From Gemmatimonadota bacterium (GTDB lineage Bacteria > Gemmatimonadota > Gemmatimonadetes > Longimicrobiales > RSA9), in contig JACQPS010000316.1 of assembly GCA_016207445.1 (NCBI GenBank), positions 1 through 7,502 on the forward strand: a DNA stretch of 7,502 nucleotides, read 5' to 3'. The translations under genes were made by a program, and so were the position numbers. The notes below the pieces were generated by a model. It did not search any database. It saw only the letters and a program-made list of their open reading frames with translations, and was not told the DNA's origin. Positions 6,140 through 7,502 of the stretch are shown here, one piece after another. The stretch's first letter is position 1. Each line of letters starts with the position of its first letter.

Positions 6140-7077
6140 CCGGCTTCGACGGCGTCGCCGTATCCCTGGAGAGCCTGACTCGCCGCTTCGGCGCCGAGAC
6201 CGCCGTCCAGGCGCTCACGTTCGACATTGGGCGCGGCGAGCTCTTCGGCGTCGTCGGCCCGGATGGCGCCGGCAAGACGACCACGCTGCGGATGCTCGCC
6301 GGCGTGCTACGCCCCTCCGCGGGCGATGCGCGCGTGCTGGGCGTGAGCGTGGCGCGCGACCCCGAGCGCGTGAAGCCACACATCGCGTACATGTCGCAGC
6401 GCTTCGGGCTCTATGAGGACCTCACGGTTCAGGAGAACATCGACTTTTACGCCGACCTGTACCGCGTGCCCCGCGCGGCGCGCCCCGCGCGGCTCGAGCG
6501 GCTGTACGGCTTCTCCAACCTCGGCCCCTTTCGCGATCGGCTGGCCGGGAACCTGTCGGGCGGGATGAAGCAAAAGCTCGGCCTCAGCTGCGCGCTGATC
6601 CACCACCCCGAGGTCTTGCTGCTGGACGAGCCCACCTTCGGCGTGGACCCGATCTCCCGTCGCGACCTCTGGCTCATCGTGCACGAGCTCGTGGCGGAGG
6701 GCATCACGGTCGTGGTGACGACCTCGTACCTGGATGAGGCCGAGCGCTGCGATCGGGTCGGTATGCTGCACCATGGCCGCATGCTGACCCTCGATACGCC
6801 GGAGCGACTGCAGCGCAGCCTGTCCGGAACGCTCCTCGCGCTCCACACCGATACGCCGCGCCGCGCGCGGGACGCGCTCCGCACTTTGCCCGGCGTGCGG
6901 CATGCTTCGCTCTTCGGCGCCGCGGTGCACGTGCTCTTCGAGGCCGGAGCCGCCGACGGCGAGCGCGCCCGTGCACGCCTCGGCGAGGAGGGCGTCGCGG
7001 TGCACGCGATCGAGCCGGTCGAGCCCACGCTCGAGGACGTGTTCCTGCACCTCGCCGGAGGCGCGGCCCGTGACTGA
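6136..7077 (+). CDS. ABC exporter ATPase 1 (YbhF N-terminal-half type)
   Basis: The 313-residue cytoplasmic ATPase powers the ABC-2-type exporter. Visible motifs are Walker A GPDGAGKTT (41-49), the Q-loop MSQRFGLYEDLTV (86-98), a canonical signature LSGGMKQKL (140-148), Walker B VLLLDEP with catalytic Glu165 (160-166) and the D-loop region GVDPISRRDL (169-178). The switch loop reads VVTTSYLDEAE (193-203), with Ser197 where most ABC ATPases have histidine. The C-terminal extension ends in PTLEDVFLHLAGG (297-309), typical of drug and CcmA-like exporters. GPDGAGKTT, the SYLDEAE switch and the segment around DPISRR resemble the first half of E. coli YbhF as I remember it. Here that half is a free-standing gene, closed by a TGA that overlaps the second ATPase by 8 bp. 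The start overlaps the adaptor's stop as ATGA. Confidence 0.94.
   Translation: MTGFDGVAVSLESLTRRFGAETAVQALTFDIGRGELFGVVGPDGAGKTTTLRMLAGVLRPSAGDARVLGVSVARDPERVKPHIAYMSQRFGLYEDLTVQENIDFYADLYRVPRAARPARLERLYGFSNLGPFRDRLAGNLSGGMKQKLGLSCALIHHPEVLLLDEPTFGVDPISRRDLWLIVHELVAEGITVVVTTSYLDEAERCDRVGMLHHGRMLTLDTPERLQRSLSGTLLALHTDTPRRARDALRTLPGVRHASLFGAAVHVLFEAGAADGERARARLGEEGVAVHAIEPVEPTLEDVFLHLAGGAARD
7057..7061 (+). promoter_or_regulatory. Ribosome-binding site of ATPase 2
   Basis: GGAGG sits inside the end of ATPase 1, 8 bases before the GTG at 7070. Such a strong site at good spacing supports separate initiation of the second ATPase rather than a sequencing frameshift in a fused gene. Confidence 0.6.
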
Positions 7078-7502
7078 CATCATCGAGGTCCGGGGGCTCA
7101 CGCGCCGGTTCGGCGAGTTCACCGCCGTGGACGGGGTCACGTTCGGCGTGGCCGAGGGCGAGATCTTCGGCTTCCTCGGCCCGAACGGGGCGGGGAAGAC
7201 GACCCTCATCAAAATGTTGACCGGGCTCTTGCGCCCGAGCGCGGGCGTGGGCCGGGTGGCCGGCATCGACGTCGGCGCCGAGCCCGCCCGCGTACGCCGG
7301 CGCATCGGCTACATGTCACAGCGGTTCTCGCTTTACGCGGACCTGCGCGTGGACGAGAACATTGCACTCTACGGCGGACTGTACGGCGTGAGCGGTGACC
7401 GCCTCGAGGCGCGGCGCCGGTGGGTGCTGGACATCGCCGGACTCGAGGGCCACGGGGGAAGCCTGACCGGCGACCTGCCGCTCGGATTCAAGCAGCGGCT
7501 CG
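7070..7502 (+). CDS. ABC exporter ATPase 2 (YbhF C-terminal-half type), 5' part
   Basis: The frame is open from GTG 7070 to the window end, giving 144 residues of a second nucleotide-binding subunit. It shows IIEVRGLTRRFGEFTAVDGV (4-23), Walker A GPNGAGKTT (37-45), the Q-loop YMSQRFSLYADLRV (81-94) and a non-canonical signature LPLGFKQRL (136-144). Walker B, the D-loop and the switch histidine lie beyond the edge. The LPLGFKQRL form, rather than LSGGxxQ, is what I recall from the second half of E. coli YbhF, so this is likely the partner of ATPase 1 in a heterodimer. It starts within ATPase 1 as GTGACTGA. The permease genes expected for this exporter type are not in the window. Confidence 0.92.
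   Translation, partial: MTDIIEVRGLTRRFGEFTAVDGVTFGVAEGEIFGFLGPNGAGKTTLIKMLTGLLRPSAGVGRVAGIDVGAEPARVRRRIGYMSQRFSLYADLRVDENIALYGGLYGVSGDRLEARRRWVLDIAGLEGHGGSLTGDLPLGFKQRL

Noticed and set aside
7060..7080. A frameshift error or programmed slip joining the two ATPases into one YbhF-like protein
   Set aside because: No slippery run is present at the overlap. A strong GGAGG site and GTG start serve the second gene, and the same 8-bp overlap form occurs at the tetR-tolC junction. Only read-level checking could exclude it fully.
6307..7305. A 332-codon open frame on the minus strand, antisense to the ATPase genes
   Set aside because: It has no domain signature, and the plus strand here encodes intact Walker A, signature and Walker B motifs.

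Overview
The window is a GC-rich stretch (roughly 70% by eye) of bacterial chromosome. GC-rich third codon positions give long false reading frames on the opposite strands. A TolC-type outer-membrane channel and a membrane-fusion adaptor show a Gram-negative cell envelope. Gemmatimonadota, Acidobacteriota or Myxococcota-like lineages would fit, but the sequence alone does not settle the phylum. I see no rRNA, tRNA, insertion sequence, CRISPR array or phage gene.

Left half, minus strand. Positions 1-537 hold the N-terminal part of an exported WD40-repeat protein that runs off the left edge. Positions 629-2806 hold a complete OPT-superfamily transporter, probably for oligopeptides. The 91 bp between them contain a 9-bp GC hairpin (possible terminator), a perfect 14-bp GC palindrome and a perfect 12-bp AT-centred palindrome that coincides with a candidate promoter for the WD40 gene.

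Divergent region, 2807-3049. A sigma70-like promoter faces right. An 18-bp near-palindrome (TAACTTAC-CA-GTCAGTTA) overlaps its -10 element and predicted transcription start. It is a strong candidate for the operator of the TetR-family repressor that follows.

Right half, plus strand. Five genes are packed with no intergenic bases: TetR regulator (3050-3721), TolC-like channel (3714-5147), HlyD/YbhG-like adaptor (5144-6139), ABC ATPase 1 (6136-7077) and ABC ATPase 2 (7070 to beyond the window). Each junction overlaps by 4 or 8 bp. This is a self-regulated tripartite ABC efflux operon related to E. coli CecR/YbhGFSR, with its own TolC gene included. Two ABC-2-type permease genes are expected just past the right edge. 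Instead of the single double-ATPase YbhF, the two nucleotide-binding domains are separate overlapping genes. Their visible motif losses, a switch-loop histidine replaced by serine in ATPase 1 and an LPLGF signature in ATPase 2, would fall in the same composite ATP site. That predicts one degenerate and one consensus site.

The most useful observations are the operator, the split and asymmetric ATPase pair, and an apparent soluble insert in the OPT transporter. I found no evidence of a wholly new type of system.
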